Assembly (NCBI GenBank): GCA_029531795.1
Contig: JAPEIS010000001.1
Location: 7,874,001 to 7,938,000, forward strand
Direction of reading: 5' to 3'
DNA from: Sclerotinia nivalis
Lineage: Eukaryota > Ascomycota > Leotiomycetes > Helotiales > Sclerotiniaceae
Length of the DNA: 64,000 nt
This document shows positions 34,919 to 47,056 of the stretch, piece by piece (the stretch's first letter is position 1; every line of letters begins with the position of its first letter). Position numbers and translations under genes: made by a program. The notes beneath the pieces are model-generated. The model made no database searches, was not told the DNA's origin, and was given only the letters and a program-made list of their open reading frames with translations.

Positions 34919-36387
34919 ATGAGGGACTCTATCGATAATCGAACGGCTATTGACCGATTACGAGCGTTATTCAAGAAATCGGATCCGGAACCCGAATATG
35001 AACCTATCTCAAGCAGTTCCAGTATCCACGAAGAGGATGTTCGCAGACCAGTCCTCGTCTTACCAGATCAAGTCGAAGGGGAGCCATTCTCATGGTTTGA
35101 GTATGGAATCTTTATGTTAATCGGAGTGGCAATGCTCTGGGCATGGTATGTTCCACTGAGGTCTCGGGAGGGCGCAGAAGCTGATATCTTGACAGGAATA
35201 TGTTCTTAGCAGCCGCACCATATTTTCAAAGCCGATTCCAGGACAATGAGAGTATTCTCCAGCACTTTCAATCTGCGATCACTTCCGTTGGAACGGTCAC
35301 GAACCTTGGATCTACGCTACTCCTCAGTCACCTGCAATTGAATGCCTCGTACCCGAAACGAATTATAGCCTCCCTCGTCCTTAATACTATAGTCTTCACA
35401 CTTCTTGCGATATCCACTTCATACTTTCGCGATGTTTCATCGAGCGGTTATCTGGCCTTCACTTTGATAATGGTATTCGCGACCTCTTGCGCAACTGGGC
35501 TTCTACAGAATGGGGCATTTGCATTTGCGTCGAGTTTTGGCAGACCGGAATACATACAAGCTATCATGACTGGACAAGCAATTGCCGGAGTTTTACCTTC
35601 AGCAGCACAGATTGCGACGGTTCTGGCTGTTCCGCCGCCAGATCGTTGGGCCGATATAGATACGGAGGTTGCAGATGTAAAGGAAAATACAACTTCGGCC
35701 TTTGTTTACTTCTTGACGGCTACGGCCATTAGCGTTCTCACATTAGTCTTCGTCTTCCCTTTGCTTAGGAAACAGGATCGAATACTCGAAAGCCGCGCGG
35801 CATCATCAGCTGATAGTGATGATGAGATTGACGAGAACGGGAAAAATGAGGTCATTGGCATGGTCAGGCTGTTCAAGAAACTTCATTGGTTGGCAGGAGG
35901 AGTGTTCATGTGTTTCACTGTCTCAATGTTCTTCCCAGTGTTCACGTCAAAAGTGGTTTCAGTAATACCCACTGATGGGGCCTCTCGAATACTTCAACCT
36001 GAGGCTTTTATTCCCCTCGGATTTCTGGTTTGGAATATCGGTGATCTTTGTGGCCGTCTGCTGCCACTTCTACCTTTCCATCCCAAGGCACGACCCATCC
36101 CACTTTTTATATTCTCCATTCTTCGAATTGCCTTTGTTCCTTTATATCTTCTTTGTAACATCGAGGGTAAAGGAGCCAGAGCGAACAGCGATGTTTTCTA
36201 CCTTCTCGTGGTTCAAGGTGGATTTGGCCTGAGTAATGGTTGGCTTGGCAGTTCTTGCATGATGGCAGCCGGTGATTATGTTGATGACGAAGAACGAGAA
36301 GCAAGCGGGCCTTTCATGATGATCAATCTAGTAGCAGGTTTGATGGCTGGCTCACTCCTCAGTTTTTCTGTGGCCGGGATTTCGTGA
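34919..36387 (+). CDS. Equilibrative nucleoside transporter (ENT/SLC29 family, FUN26-like)
   Basis: Membrane carrier for nucleosides; the yeast homologue FUN26 sits in the vacuole membrane. Exons 34919-35145 and 35196-36387, 472 residues; the 50-base intron splits a Trp codon and keeps frame. A hydrophilic N-terminus is followed by TM1 (YGIFMLIGVAMLWAWNMFLA), with the W-N-M-F-L-A-A-A-PYF word typical of ENTs. Later landmarks are the run with a central Arg/Pro (SFGRPEYIQAIMTGQAIAG), a loop rich in Asp and Glu near residue 285, FLVWNIGDLCGRLLP (the conserved D-x-x-G-R of ENTs) and GLSNGWLGSSCM in the last third. About 11 hydrophobic segments are expected. Identification rests on these motifs and is firm. 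Confidence 0.93.
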
Positions 36388-38195
36388 TCGCATATTAGCG
36401 TTGGTTTGTACCTTTGTATTTATGGGAAGGAGTTCGGAGCGATATCATGCATGGATTGGCGTTGGAGATCACTTTGCCTATGATCGGTACGTAGATTGTT
36501 GATATCATGGCATGGGATATTTATGGGAAGGAAGTCTGATTTTAGAGCTTGCATAAGAACGTGGGAGAATTAATATTATGCCCTACGAGTTGCATGTATC
36601 TGTTGTTTTGAAGGTGAGATATCTGTGCTAAAGTTTTGTAAAGCGATAACAGGTTGCAGTATACTGTTGAAAAAAGGAAGTTCTTCATTCAGTCCTGCGT
36701 AGTACTTGGTTTCCCAGACAGCTTTTTTCGTGCTCTGCATGAGCTATCATGGGTGAAAAGGTATAAATCTCCTCTAGTTCGATTTCACCTCATCAGCAAG
36801 ATTGAAGCACTTTCACTCAAGTTCTTCGGGTTCAATTCTTACTATCGTCTCATTACATGGGACGAGAATGGACATTCATCAAGGAATTGGAATGCAAAAG
36901 CGTTACATTCTATTTGAGAGTTGCTCCTTCCTTCCCTTCGTGGTCTAGGCGAACGCTAGGAAATCCTATGCCTTGCACCTTCTTTTTGCAGAGCACTCGC
37001 GACGCTTCGCACGTGACAGAAATTATTGACATATTCCAGTCCCAGTCTGAACAATATCTACATTATCTATCCTTGCTTTCACCTACCAACGTATTCCATC
37101 TCACCAAACCATTGCACAAGATCCACTCAAGCTATTACTGGAGCCTCTGACTTACGTAGCTAAGCTTGATTGACCTATACTCGTCTTTTCACTTTTTCAC
37201 GGATCCTCGAGAAAATCCAGGCTCAAAAGCTTTCTACTCCTCTATCCTAGCCTTCTACTTCGCGGGCGCTTTGAAATCAGTTGCTTTGCTGATACTTTTC
37301 ACCTTCTCGAGTCTTTCGGGGTTTGCTTAACGTCTCAGGAAAGATATCAACAGTAGTACTTGACCTGAGGACCTGCTCATAATAGATGAATTCATTGTAT
37401 CTGCTTTGAATTCTTCATCCACACCAGCAATCTTTCGAACCAATCTCTCAATTCCTATTTCCATCGTAAAATAACTCTCCCAAGGTTCTTATCAATCATT
37501 CAATTCAGTTGAAGATTTCTGCTCCTCAGTCTTAATTACTAAAGGTCAGTAGTTAGCTAAAATTTCAAAAATTCCTCTCCCTCGGGTAATTTACCTCCAC
37601 AATTTTCACATGATTGGAGTCCAGACCTTTTTCTTTGGAAATAGCTAAGACACCATTACATCATATGTCTACCTCTTTCTTGAATCCTTTTTACTGTTCT
37701 GCTTTTGTCTATTCTGTTCGTGATGTTTGTCTCTCAATCCCATTTCATCAATTCAGTCCAATGTCAATGGCTTAATGCTTATATTCCTTCTTCTTTTGAT
37801 TGAGACTTGTGTCCTCGAGGATAACGACGGTGATGATGACAAATCATGATCATTGTCTGTTCAAAGGCTCATTTTGATTACAGTTTTCAAGAGAATAACA
37901 TTATCACCCTCAAGACTAGCCTTACAAGGATTGAGAAGCAAAGAATCTCTACGCAACCACCCGCACTCCCTACACCTTCGATTCTTCCGATTCAACGGCT
38001 TCTTACTCACTCGGCATTTACTCACTCGGCATTTACTCTTGCGTTCAAAAGGTTCGATTTTAGTTGCAAAAATCCTCTCGCCTTCACACATTCGTACACC
38101 TGGTTTTCTTCACATTTGCAAGACAGTCTTCTACAACACCTCGTTTTACATCGAATCTTCTTTTAACGCTAACAAATACCATCAAATTATTCGTC
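36388..38195. other. Long upstream region / leader of the zinc-finger gene
   Basis: 1.8 kb without a supported gene; pyrimidine-rich between 37000 and 38195. Contains a 15-base direct repeat (TTACTCACTCGGCAT, about 38009-38038). Long leaders are common for fungal regulators, so part is probably 5' UTR. Confidence 0.5.
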
Positions 38196-41100
38196 ATGGC
38201 CAGTATATCCCCAGATGATTCTCCTTCCGAAGAGGAGAGTGTCAGTCCTAGTCCCTCAAGTCCCTCACCAACACCAACAACGGCTGATGATAATGACCAT
38301 CGATGCGCCCATCCAGGTTGCGATAGATCCTTTGCTTCTAAAGCCGGACGTGACAATCATTTTAGGATTCACCTCACTGATGCCGACAAGCCATTTATCT
38401 GTCCTCATCCGGGATGTGATATGCGCTACACAGGAAAGAGGGGAGCGGATCGACACTATAATCTTAAGCACACGGACCGAAGTAACTGGTTTAATTGTCC
38501 TGCAGCAGAGTGTGACGCTTCTTTTTCTGAAGAAAGACAACTTAAATTGCATCAAGTAGAACATGGAGTGTTCCGTTGCACTGCCATACGCTGTGTGTAT
38601 GAATGCGACAGTGAACAGGAGTTGTATAATCACAGAGAGGTAAGTGAATTATCTCAGTCCTTCACATGCGGAAATGCTAATGCATATTGTAGCGGAATCA
38701 TACCAAGCCTGATATTTACGAGAACCGTGTTGGTAAGAAGCCATCAGGAACTTCTAAAAAAAGAGAATCCAAAGCTCCCAGCACTATGTCACCTGATCAA
38801 GTTTCAGATGAAGAAGGAACAGGAGATGAGATTATCGTTCATGATAAGCAAGAAGAAGACGAGCACTACTATGATGATCATGATGAAGAGAATGATGCTT
38901 TCCTGAAGGAGGCTCCCCTTGAGGATTCTGAGGGGTATCCCGGAAAAGAAATCACCAAGAAACCCGGGGAAAAAACTTGGATGTGTCCAACACCAAACTG
39001 TAGAATACGTCGCGTAAATCAATTTGATCTTATTGCTCATTGGCAGGTGGGTAGTTTTCTCTGAATCCCCTTAAATCTATATACTATTTGGCAGAGACCG
39101 TTGATATCTCCTATTACTTGAGATAATACGTGAGTCTCTTCTATTTTAGTACAGCAGCATTCTTACTGACAGTACTATTTTAATAGGACGCACATAGCGA
39201 ACAACCAGAACCATCTCATTTCGCACTTTTACATGATCCAAAATCTTCCGACGATACTACCACTTCTGTAGCCAATACGCATGAAGGTAAGATTCACCGC
39301 TACCTTTTCGTTTAATTAATTCATGTGATAACCTCGCTGCTGCTCCCCACCCTCCTTCTTCCCTAGTTCCTTCCTCCCTTCCTTCCTCAAACAACAACAC
39401 CATTTGATTGCTTCTGGTCTTTTTATTGTTCGTAATAAATTGCAACAATGAATGATATCAAAGAAGATAGTGATGATGAATACAATCACTCACTTTACAG
39501 TACCAATGTAGGACAATCCACCTCTATTCTTCAGCCAGGTCGGATCAACCAAAGAGATATATGTCAAGATAATACAGTGCCTCTCAATACTGTTGTTCAA
39601 AGATCAAGTGCTCATCAACAGAAAGAAAGAAATGCTAATAATACAGGAAGACTTGTGGTATGTTTGTTCCTCTTCCTTTTTTTCAATCTACGTGATGGTT
39701 TCAAGCATTTGCTTGTTGATCTCTTTTTTCAATCAATTTTGGACATTCAATCTTGTACATTCATTGAATGGGTGATGGAGAATCGTAGATCTATTAATCT
39801 TTCATCTACATTCATTTAACCATTTGTCTTAAACCTCAATTTACATCTTTCCATCTCTACAATTTATTTTCTTCTCCCAACAAGAATTTTGGAAAAGAGT
39901 ATAAACTAATTAAATATCCACAGACTGCAACTATGAATGGATTAAACGCAAAAAAATCTACCACCTCAACTCCCTCCATTGCTTCTTCGCGTTCTCCATC
40001 AGCACCAAACACTCAAAATCGTACTGCTCATCCAAGATCCCGCAACGGTCCTCCAGTCGTCCCCCCTCCACGCCATGCTGCTGGTATAGCACGTCCAAGT
40101 TCTTCTGCTTCAGCTAGTTCTTTGGACAATTCTTCTATTCCTCCTACGCGTCGTGTAGTCAATGATCCACGTACAAATGAAACTACTCCAGCCACCGCTC
40201 GTCCAGTTCATCGTCGTCAAAATGGCCCTCCAACTACTTTTGGTAGGGCAGTGGAAGCTCAACGTCTCAGTCCTCCTCCCGCTAGAAGCAATAAACCTGC
40301 CAACACTGCTGCTCCCCTGACACGCCTTAATCCAGCTCGCCATGCTACTGCTGACTCGCCCAGAGTGACCGGTAATTCTGGTTCTCGTGCTAATTATGCC
40401 AAAATGCGCGCCCAAGAGCAATCTCAATCTGCTTCCCTTGCTTCTTCTACTCATTCCTCCCCTACGGGTTCTGATGATGAGGAAGAAGGTTTATTCGTCT
40501 CACCTCCAGATGCCAACAAAACCCAAGCTACAGGAGCTAATTCCCGTGTTCTTGGTGTTCGAGGTTTTGCCAATATGCCATTACCCAGAGATCAAGAATC
40601 TGATGAGGATGATCTAAGACCAAGTCATATCTTGAGGCAAGAACGTCGAGCTGCAGCTGGTAAACCAGAGAAGCCTATTGGTCGCAGAGATAAAGATGGT
40701 AGATGGTATGGTGTTAATGGTTCTTGTGTGAAAACTTATGGTGCGCCGTTTTCGGGTATTAGGGGTTCTTTTGGTAATAATGGTACACCTAGTGAGCATA
40801 AGAAGGCTGGAAAGTCTGCTAGCACGGCTTCATCTAGATCAAATGATTCGGATGATGATTTTGATATTGGTGGTAGTGAGTTGAGTGTAAGTTGATTATC
40901 CTATATTTGTCTTGTCTTATTCAAAGAGATATACTAATACATCACAGTCATCTAGTGACTCCTTTGGAGGAACCCCTCGACTTGATCGTCGCTCAAAACA
41001 TCGTGACAACGCACCTCCTTCCGACTCTCACCGTCGTCGTTCCTCCATCAATAATTCCGGTCCCCCAAGAACTCCTAGTCCTGATAACGACAGATATCGT

Positions 41101-42180
41101 CACTATGAAGTTTATGGTCCAGATCTTGACTCTCCACCACCATCCTACCTCATCAAATCTCCCGGTGTGATTGACCGCTCCCTTCCATACCCTGATCGTG
41201 AAGAAAATAAATTCCTCTCAGATGTGGCTCAAGTTCAACCCGATGATCTCTTTGATGCCGATGACATTTTTTTTACCTTCCAAGATCAAACTCCTCATGA
41301 AATAGAAGTTCAGGCGCGTTTGGATGCAGAGAAAGAAGCTATGAGGGCCAATGCATATGGTTCTGGATTCCGTGCCCCAATGCATTTTGATCACTGTCCA
41401 TACACAGCTCCGATTTGTCGCGGGGAACGCGAAACTTGGGTTTCAGAGAGAAAACGTATCGATGCTACAGAGGCTCGTGATGATTATTTCGAGGATGTAG
41501 AGAGATTACTAGGAATTGATCGTGATGGTAATCGCCACACTACTTCTAATGCAGGTACTCCGGGTTCCTCCGTTTTCCCCAAGGGAAAAAGAGCCACTTG
41601 CGCGGGTCCAGCTCGTGTTAAGAGAAAGTATAATTGGCGGGATCCAGATATGAAGAATAAACGTCATCGTGGTGGCACCACCCGTGGCGCTCGAAATTCT
41701 CGCTCTCGTGGTCAAGCACAAGTTGATGGTGCGGATGAACAGGTTGACACCAAAGGTCCTTCTTGGGCTTGGAGTGAGGCTGTTGGAGCGGTTGTTAATA
41801 TTCGAGAACCTGTTAAGTTGTACTGTGGCACTCGTCCAACTGGTGGGACTGCTCGTCGTGGTGGTGCGTATCCTGGCTTTGGCTTCCGTGCTTCTGATAG
41901 CTTGGCTGATCATAGTGCTCCTGCTCCTGCGAATATTTCTGATGCTTCTACTGGATTGGTTGGTCCGGACGCTTCCGGTATTTCTGGTATTTATGGTACT
42001 GCTTCTACTTCTGCAATTGCTAGTGATAGTGGCGAAGCAGGCATCGCTCGTGCTGAGCCCGCGGTCGTTGGTAATAGGGCCAAAACTTCTTTTATTCTTA
42101 GTGATGAGGAGGTAACTACCGGTTCGCGTGCTGAAAACAATGACTCCGCTGCACCATTATCTCGCCGTTCTAGTTTTTAG
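38196..42180 (+). CDS. C2H2 zinc-finger protein, 1095 residues
   Basis: Likely DNA- or RNA-binding nuclear protein. Six exons: 38196-38639, 38693-39046, 39187-39286, 39464-39657, 39924-40886, 40948-42180, all phases consistent. Residues ~30-150 hold four C2H2-like fingers: CAHPGCDRSFASKAGRDNHF..H, CPHPGCDMRYTGKRGADRHY..H, CPAAECDASFSEERQLKLHQ..H and CTAIRCVYECDSEQELYNHR..H. A fifth, degenerate finger (CPTPNCRIRRVNQFDLIAHW) is near residue 255. The rest is a long Ser/Pro/Arg-rich region, then an ordered block (DDLFDADDIFFTFQDQTPHE, PMHFDHCPYTAPICRGERE, GPSWAWSEAVGAVVN). Exon 4 has a choice of acceptor (39463 or 39466). Two separate genes remain possible, since the 39287-39463 and 39658-39923 introns are long, but frames fit a single one. 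I know no name for it. Confidence 0.75.
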
Positions 42181-42715
42181 GCGTTAGTGTTGGCGTTGAT
42201 GATTGGGTGAGATATGCGGGTATTGGGTGTTAGGTGTTGGCGTCTTGAGTGTGATGCTTGTTTGCGCGTATAGCTAGTGGATGGATGATGGATGATGATT
42301 ATTTTGACGATCATGGGGAAATTGTTGGCGGATTCTGGGGTCTTTGAAATGGGGTGTTTGATACATAGCTAGCTGCAAGGAACAGAAATGAAATAATGGA
42401 TATGCATACTTCTGCAGATAGCAGATAGCAGATGAGATGCTTTTCGGATAGCATGGATAGTATGGATAGGGGAGTAGATAGGTATACTTCTGCGGATAAT
42501 TTTGATACTTCGAGTTATAGTTTATAGTTTCAGGAATCTAAGATTGATATTAACTGGAACTATTTACTAAGTAAATTAACCATATAAAATAACCAAATAA
42601 TAATACAAACCCGAGAAAAGAGGAAAAGAGAATAGCAAATATATATTATATATATATCCAAGACGTAGATTGGGTATTATCATTATACACCCTAGAAAGA
42701 AATATAATATAATAG

Positions 42716-42768
42716 TAAAGGAAAGGAAAGGAAAGGAAATGAAAGGAAAGGAAAGGAAAGGAAAGGAA
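42716..42768 (+). repeat. Pentamer microsatellite (AAAGG)n
   Basis: About ten units with one T interruption. Confidence 0.9.
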
Positions 42769-42839
42769 AATTTGATGATATATATTTACTTTATATAGCA
42801 GGAGGTTTGGTAATATACAGAGGTTAATGGTTTGTTAGA

Positions 42840-42940
42840 TGAGAATGAGAATGAGAATGAGAATGAGGATGAGGATGAGGATGAGGATGAGGATGAGGAT
42901 GAGGATGAGGATGAGGATGAGGATGAGGATGAGGATGAGA
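42840..42940 (+). repeat. Hexamer microsatellite (GAGAAT)n to (GAGGAT)n
   Basis: A short run of GAGAAT units followed by about 12 GAGGAT units. The same GAGAAT hexamer occurs again at 50109-50180. Confidence 0.93.
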
Positions 42941-43455
42941 AAGGGAGTGTTAGTAGTAGTTAAAAGTAAAGAAGGTAAATATAGAAAAGAGAGGAAACAA
43001 ATATTTATTAATTACTTCGAGAATCCTAAACAATCCAAGATATAATCTGTAGCTTATGGAGATCAATATCTATATTGATATCTCGCTCTTTACTAACAAA
43101 TTCATGTTCATGAATCTAGAAAAGAATATTTACACTCTCTTGCCCCTTCCTTCTAATAAAGTAGATAAGGTAGATTAAGTATCTGGGTATCCTTTCCTCT
43201 GTCTATACCTCTGCCCCTCTCCCTATACGTCCGCCTGATTAAGATGAAATTTCGTAATGTAGCTGATCCTCTCATTAATTAAAAACGGGACCTGGAATCC
43301 CCAACCCAACCCAGCCCAACCATCTATCTCCAACTCCGATAAATATTATTCCCTATCGATTCATTCCACCTTCGTCCGTGTTGATCTCTTCGATTTTTCA
43401 GAAATTATCTTCGCCGAGACTACTTCCGATATCATGAGCAGTGACATTGCAGATC

Positions 43456-44691
43456 TCAAACCTTTCGCGATAATAAACATTCATCAATCGGTTGTTTCAA
43501 TTCCTTCTCTTCATCACCACAATACCATCCCTCATCAATTAATTCCTGTTCTTTCCTTCTCCACGACGGATACTTATTAGCCGATTTATAATCCAAATCT
43601 CCCAGACGAGCTTCGATGACTTGATGATTCTTATCCATTCGAATGTATAAAGAACAATCTCTTAAAGTCATTGCTACACAAAGTTCATGAGATGCCTTTT
43701 CCGTCTTTAAAGATCCCTTGAGATCATACTCGGCTTGAAGATCGCGAAGTCGTTTCAGTAAGGGATTTTCGTGGATCCATCTTGCGAGTGATTGGACAGC
43801 GGGTGTCTCACGAGGTTTGTGTAGTACGTGAGAGGCGGAAGCTTGATAACTTTCGAATTTTACTTTAGGATGATCATCGACGAGTTTAAGTGGACAAAGA
43901 TAGGATTGAAGATCAGTGTTTTTTCTCTCTTCTCCAAAAGCTACTCGACGTGCATGAAGTGCACAAGTTCGGCAGCGTATGGCTTTAGGTGGTAATTCAT
44001 GAGATGGTGAGAGCCATTTTGGTTTGAATTCTACCACAGTCTCTTGTGCGGATTTTCCTGAGAACATATGAGTACATTTTGCCATTAATAGAAAGACCGA
44101 AAACATACTAGGTGTCATATCTGTAACCAAAAGACCATAATCATCTTTTGCCAAGAAAGTACCACTTTGAGCTCTGGAGCGATAAAATTTCCCTTTTGGT
44201 GGTGGTACAAGATGATCCAAGGTACATGTACCAGGATTATCAAAACGTCTGAGATCAGTATTTAAACCAGGAATTACATTGAGGTGACCAATGTAAACCA
44301 ATTCTTGAATGACTATTTGTTCAGGTTTGAATAGGGGTACGATATATGTGAGCCACTGTTGATATGATTCTGAAGTTGGAGCGGTAGTAGGGACATCTTT
44401 TCGAAGACGTAATAATTTTCCTAAAAATTATTTAGCATCTTTTCCTTATGATGGTTTGAAGAAGGGAAGAAATGTTTATATTTTCACTATCACTGGAAGT
44501 AAAGAAATTGTTGGAAAAGAATTACCAGAAAGATAATCCAAATCTTGATGATCCTTGTCCACCTCGGCGACCCCCTGTGATTTTGGATCAATGGTAATCT
44601 GATATATGACATTTGCAGCACCTTCCGCAAGAACTTTAATACAGATGTTATTGTTGGGTAAATGATAAGGTTGAATAGATAAGTTCTCCAT
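43456..44691 (-). CDS. IPK1: Inositol-pentakisphosphate 2-kinase (IPK1)
   Basis: Makes inositol hexakisphosphate (phytate) from the pentakisphosphate; the product supports mRNA export in fungi. Exons 44691-44526 and 44420-43456, 376 residues; the 105-base intron keeps frame. Family landmarks in order: glycine-rich EGAANVIYQI at ~23, RLRKD at ~60, LVTDMTPSMFSV, the IEIKPKWL-type word VEFKPKWL, a Cys-rich motif RCRTCALHARR (zinc-site type), TLRDCSLYIRM and GDLDYKSANKYPSWRRKEQE near the end. The GDLDYKSANK word carries the metal-binding Asp. Length is normal for fungal IPK1. It is divergent from MDM34 over 2.4 kb. Confidence 0.92.
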
Positions 44692-47056
44692 TATATCAAG
44701 TAAGTCGGATAGAAAAACCGAGGTCGAGGTCGAGATGGAGAGAGATGGAAGCGAAATTGAGTGAAACGATTGACGATTGGAAGAATAGAAACCGGATTGG
44801 GTCTTTTTGAAGTAATCGAGGTAACCCTATTGCATCATTTTAGGTTTGTCCCGCCCACCGTAATTCTAAAATAGCTTTAGCGCAATTGGCGCTAGGACTT
44901 TTCATTTCATCGGTGGGTGGATAGTAGGGATGAAGGTTTGGTTGGCAGTTGGTAGGGGCGGGCACGTATCATGAAATGTGAGATGAAGTTGACTAATGAA
45001 GTGATTTGTATGAAGATGAATGTGAAGTTGAGGAAATAAATAACTTTAGATAGAATGATAACACTAGTCACATGAAAAGTCTTGAGGTATTAGTATTTCA
45101 TCGACAACATGTTGAGCTTCTGTACGTAAAGTTTGTGTTACATGAAGTCCCAACAACATAGCCTTGAGACTTTTCGAGCGCAGTTCAAAACTTCATTTCC
45201 CCAATGAAACAGATAGAATCATGACCTCCAGTCATGAAGAATAAATGAGGGTAGGAAAGATTTGGCAGACATGATGACGAAAAGGAAAAAAAAAAATGAA
45301 TGCGATGATCGTATTTGGTAAGTGGATGGTTTATGTGTATGTATGTATGTATATAGATGTAGATATAGATATAGAAACTGATATATCTCGTCTCACTTAA
45401 TGATGATTGGAAAGGATGTTTCATTTGCTCTGCAACTTTTCCTCTGGAGAATCCCCTTAATTGAAAGGATTATAAAGCAATAAAAGAAAAGTCTTGATCG
45501 ATGCCTTGATTGAGACCGACCTTTGATACACCAGATTCTTGATACTGAGAGTCATAGATCTTATTTCATTCTCCGTAAATCACCATGAAACCTTCTGGTG
45601 GGTGAAAAGCGAGGGAAAGGGTTTGGAGAAGAAAGATGTAAACTCGAACAATAAGAGCAAGTTGGCTTGTATTCCCATAAAATCATCAACTGACATACAT
45701 CCATGCCCATTTAAAGAGGAAATGAAGATTTGGAGAGTGAGATGAACTACTAGGCACATTGCACTAGCACATACTCGCATACAATTTTCGCCTTCTTCAA
45801 GTGTACTTTGTGTCAAGTAACATACATGGCATATAAATATCTTGGAAGATAACCTATCGCAAAAATGGCAAAATCATCTTTTCCCATCAATCCATCCCAT
45901 GTAATGAAAGTTGAACGAATTCATAAAGATCAGAGAAGTGATTACCAAAATCCAACACCCAGTAATAAATACGTAGCACATAGGACGAAAGGATCCACCA
46001 AAGAATTGTCGCCTTATATGATTGCAAATGTGAAAAGATCCTCAGTACACCCACCTACCGATGCATGAATAATTAAATTATGCAAGGAGGTTAATATCGG
46101 GTGATGACGCTAAATGAGAGACAGCCTCACAGGTTTGCTGTATACTGTACGACATTTTCCCGGGAATTTCCTTTTGAATGGGAAATTGGGATTTTACGAA
46201 GAGAAAATTGAGTGAATGGTCCACCACTTACTTGATGTGGTCAGAGCACAATTGAGTCTGTGAGTGAGGGGAAGAAATGAAAAAAGATTAAGTTGAGTTG
46301 GGTTTGGAAATGAAATATATATACCGAGTACCTATGTATATATTCATTGAATAATAAATCATCTACCGTCTTTCAATATACACCTACTTAACATACAGAA
46401 AGATATTATGGTAAAACCAACAACAACAGAAAAATGCATCTTCAGTTTTTTATAGAAGTGAATTTTGGTGTTCCGTGGGTACAATACAATACAATGAGGA
46501 ATGAATTCGGAGAATCGGAAAACCCATCAATTCCAATCGCATAGAAGAGCAGTGGGGGGCTTTTCATATGGTAACAGAAGCGAGCTGAGAGGGAGAAATG
46601 CGGAAAAGAAAAGAAAAATTTAAATTTAGCTATTGAGTCCTTTCTTGTACAGCAACGCAGCAACGCAGCAAAGCAACAGCTTCTAAGCATCATCACTCTT
46701 GTCATATTTCATATCTAGGAACGAAAACTTTGTACACAAAACAATAATATCATACATTCATCCTCCTTATCACAAATTCAAAAGAGTTCAACTCAAACCT
46801 CTTATCTCTAACTTCTTTATTGACAAAATAGAGAAGCAGGATCGTCGGTTACGTCACACGATACAATCACTTCATTCATTCATCCATCCAAAGATTCCTC
46901 ACGCGATCATATCGACGAAATAACCTTTGCTCGATTTTTGCTTTCATGAAGCTCCAGCAAACTTGAATCAACGAAACAAACTCGTCGAAAATATCCTCTC
47001 GAACGACCTACCACGTAGGAACGTCTTTTATCATCAACTGCTAATGTCATTTCAAT
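44692..47056. other. Long divergent intergenic region, IPK1 / MDM34
   Basis: 2.4 kb with only short ORFs. Noticeable: a TATG/TATA repeat at 45335-45375 and a CT-rich leader before 47057. No gene supported. Confidence 0.5.

Larger units (their letters stand above)
42181..43455. other. Intergenic between convergent genes, microsatellite-rich
   Basis: No gene. Carries (AAAGG)n at about 42716-42768 and (GAGRAT)n at 42840-42940, plus TA-rich DNA at 42640-42660. Confidence 0.6.

Noticed and set aside
42839..43045. ORF of alternating Met-Arg
   Set aside because: Translation of a hexamer microsatellite, not a gene.
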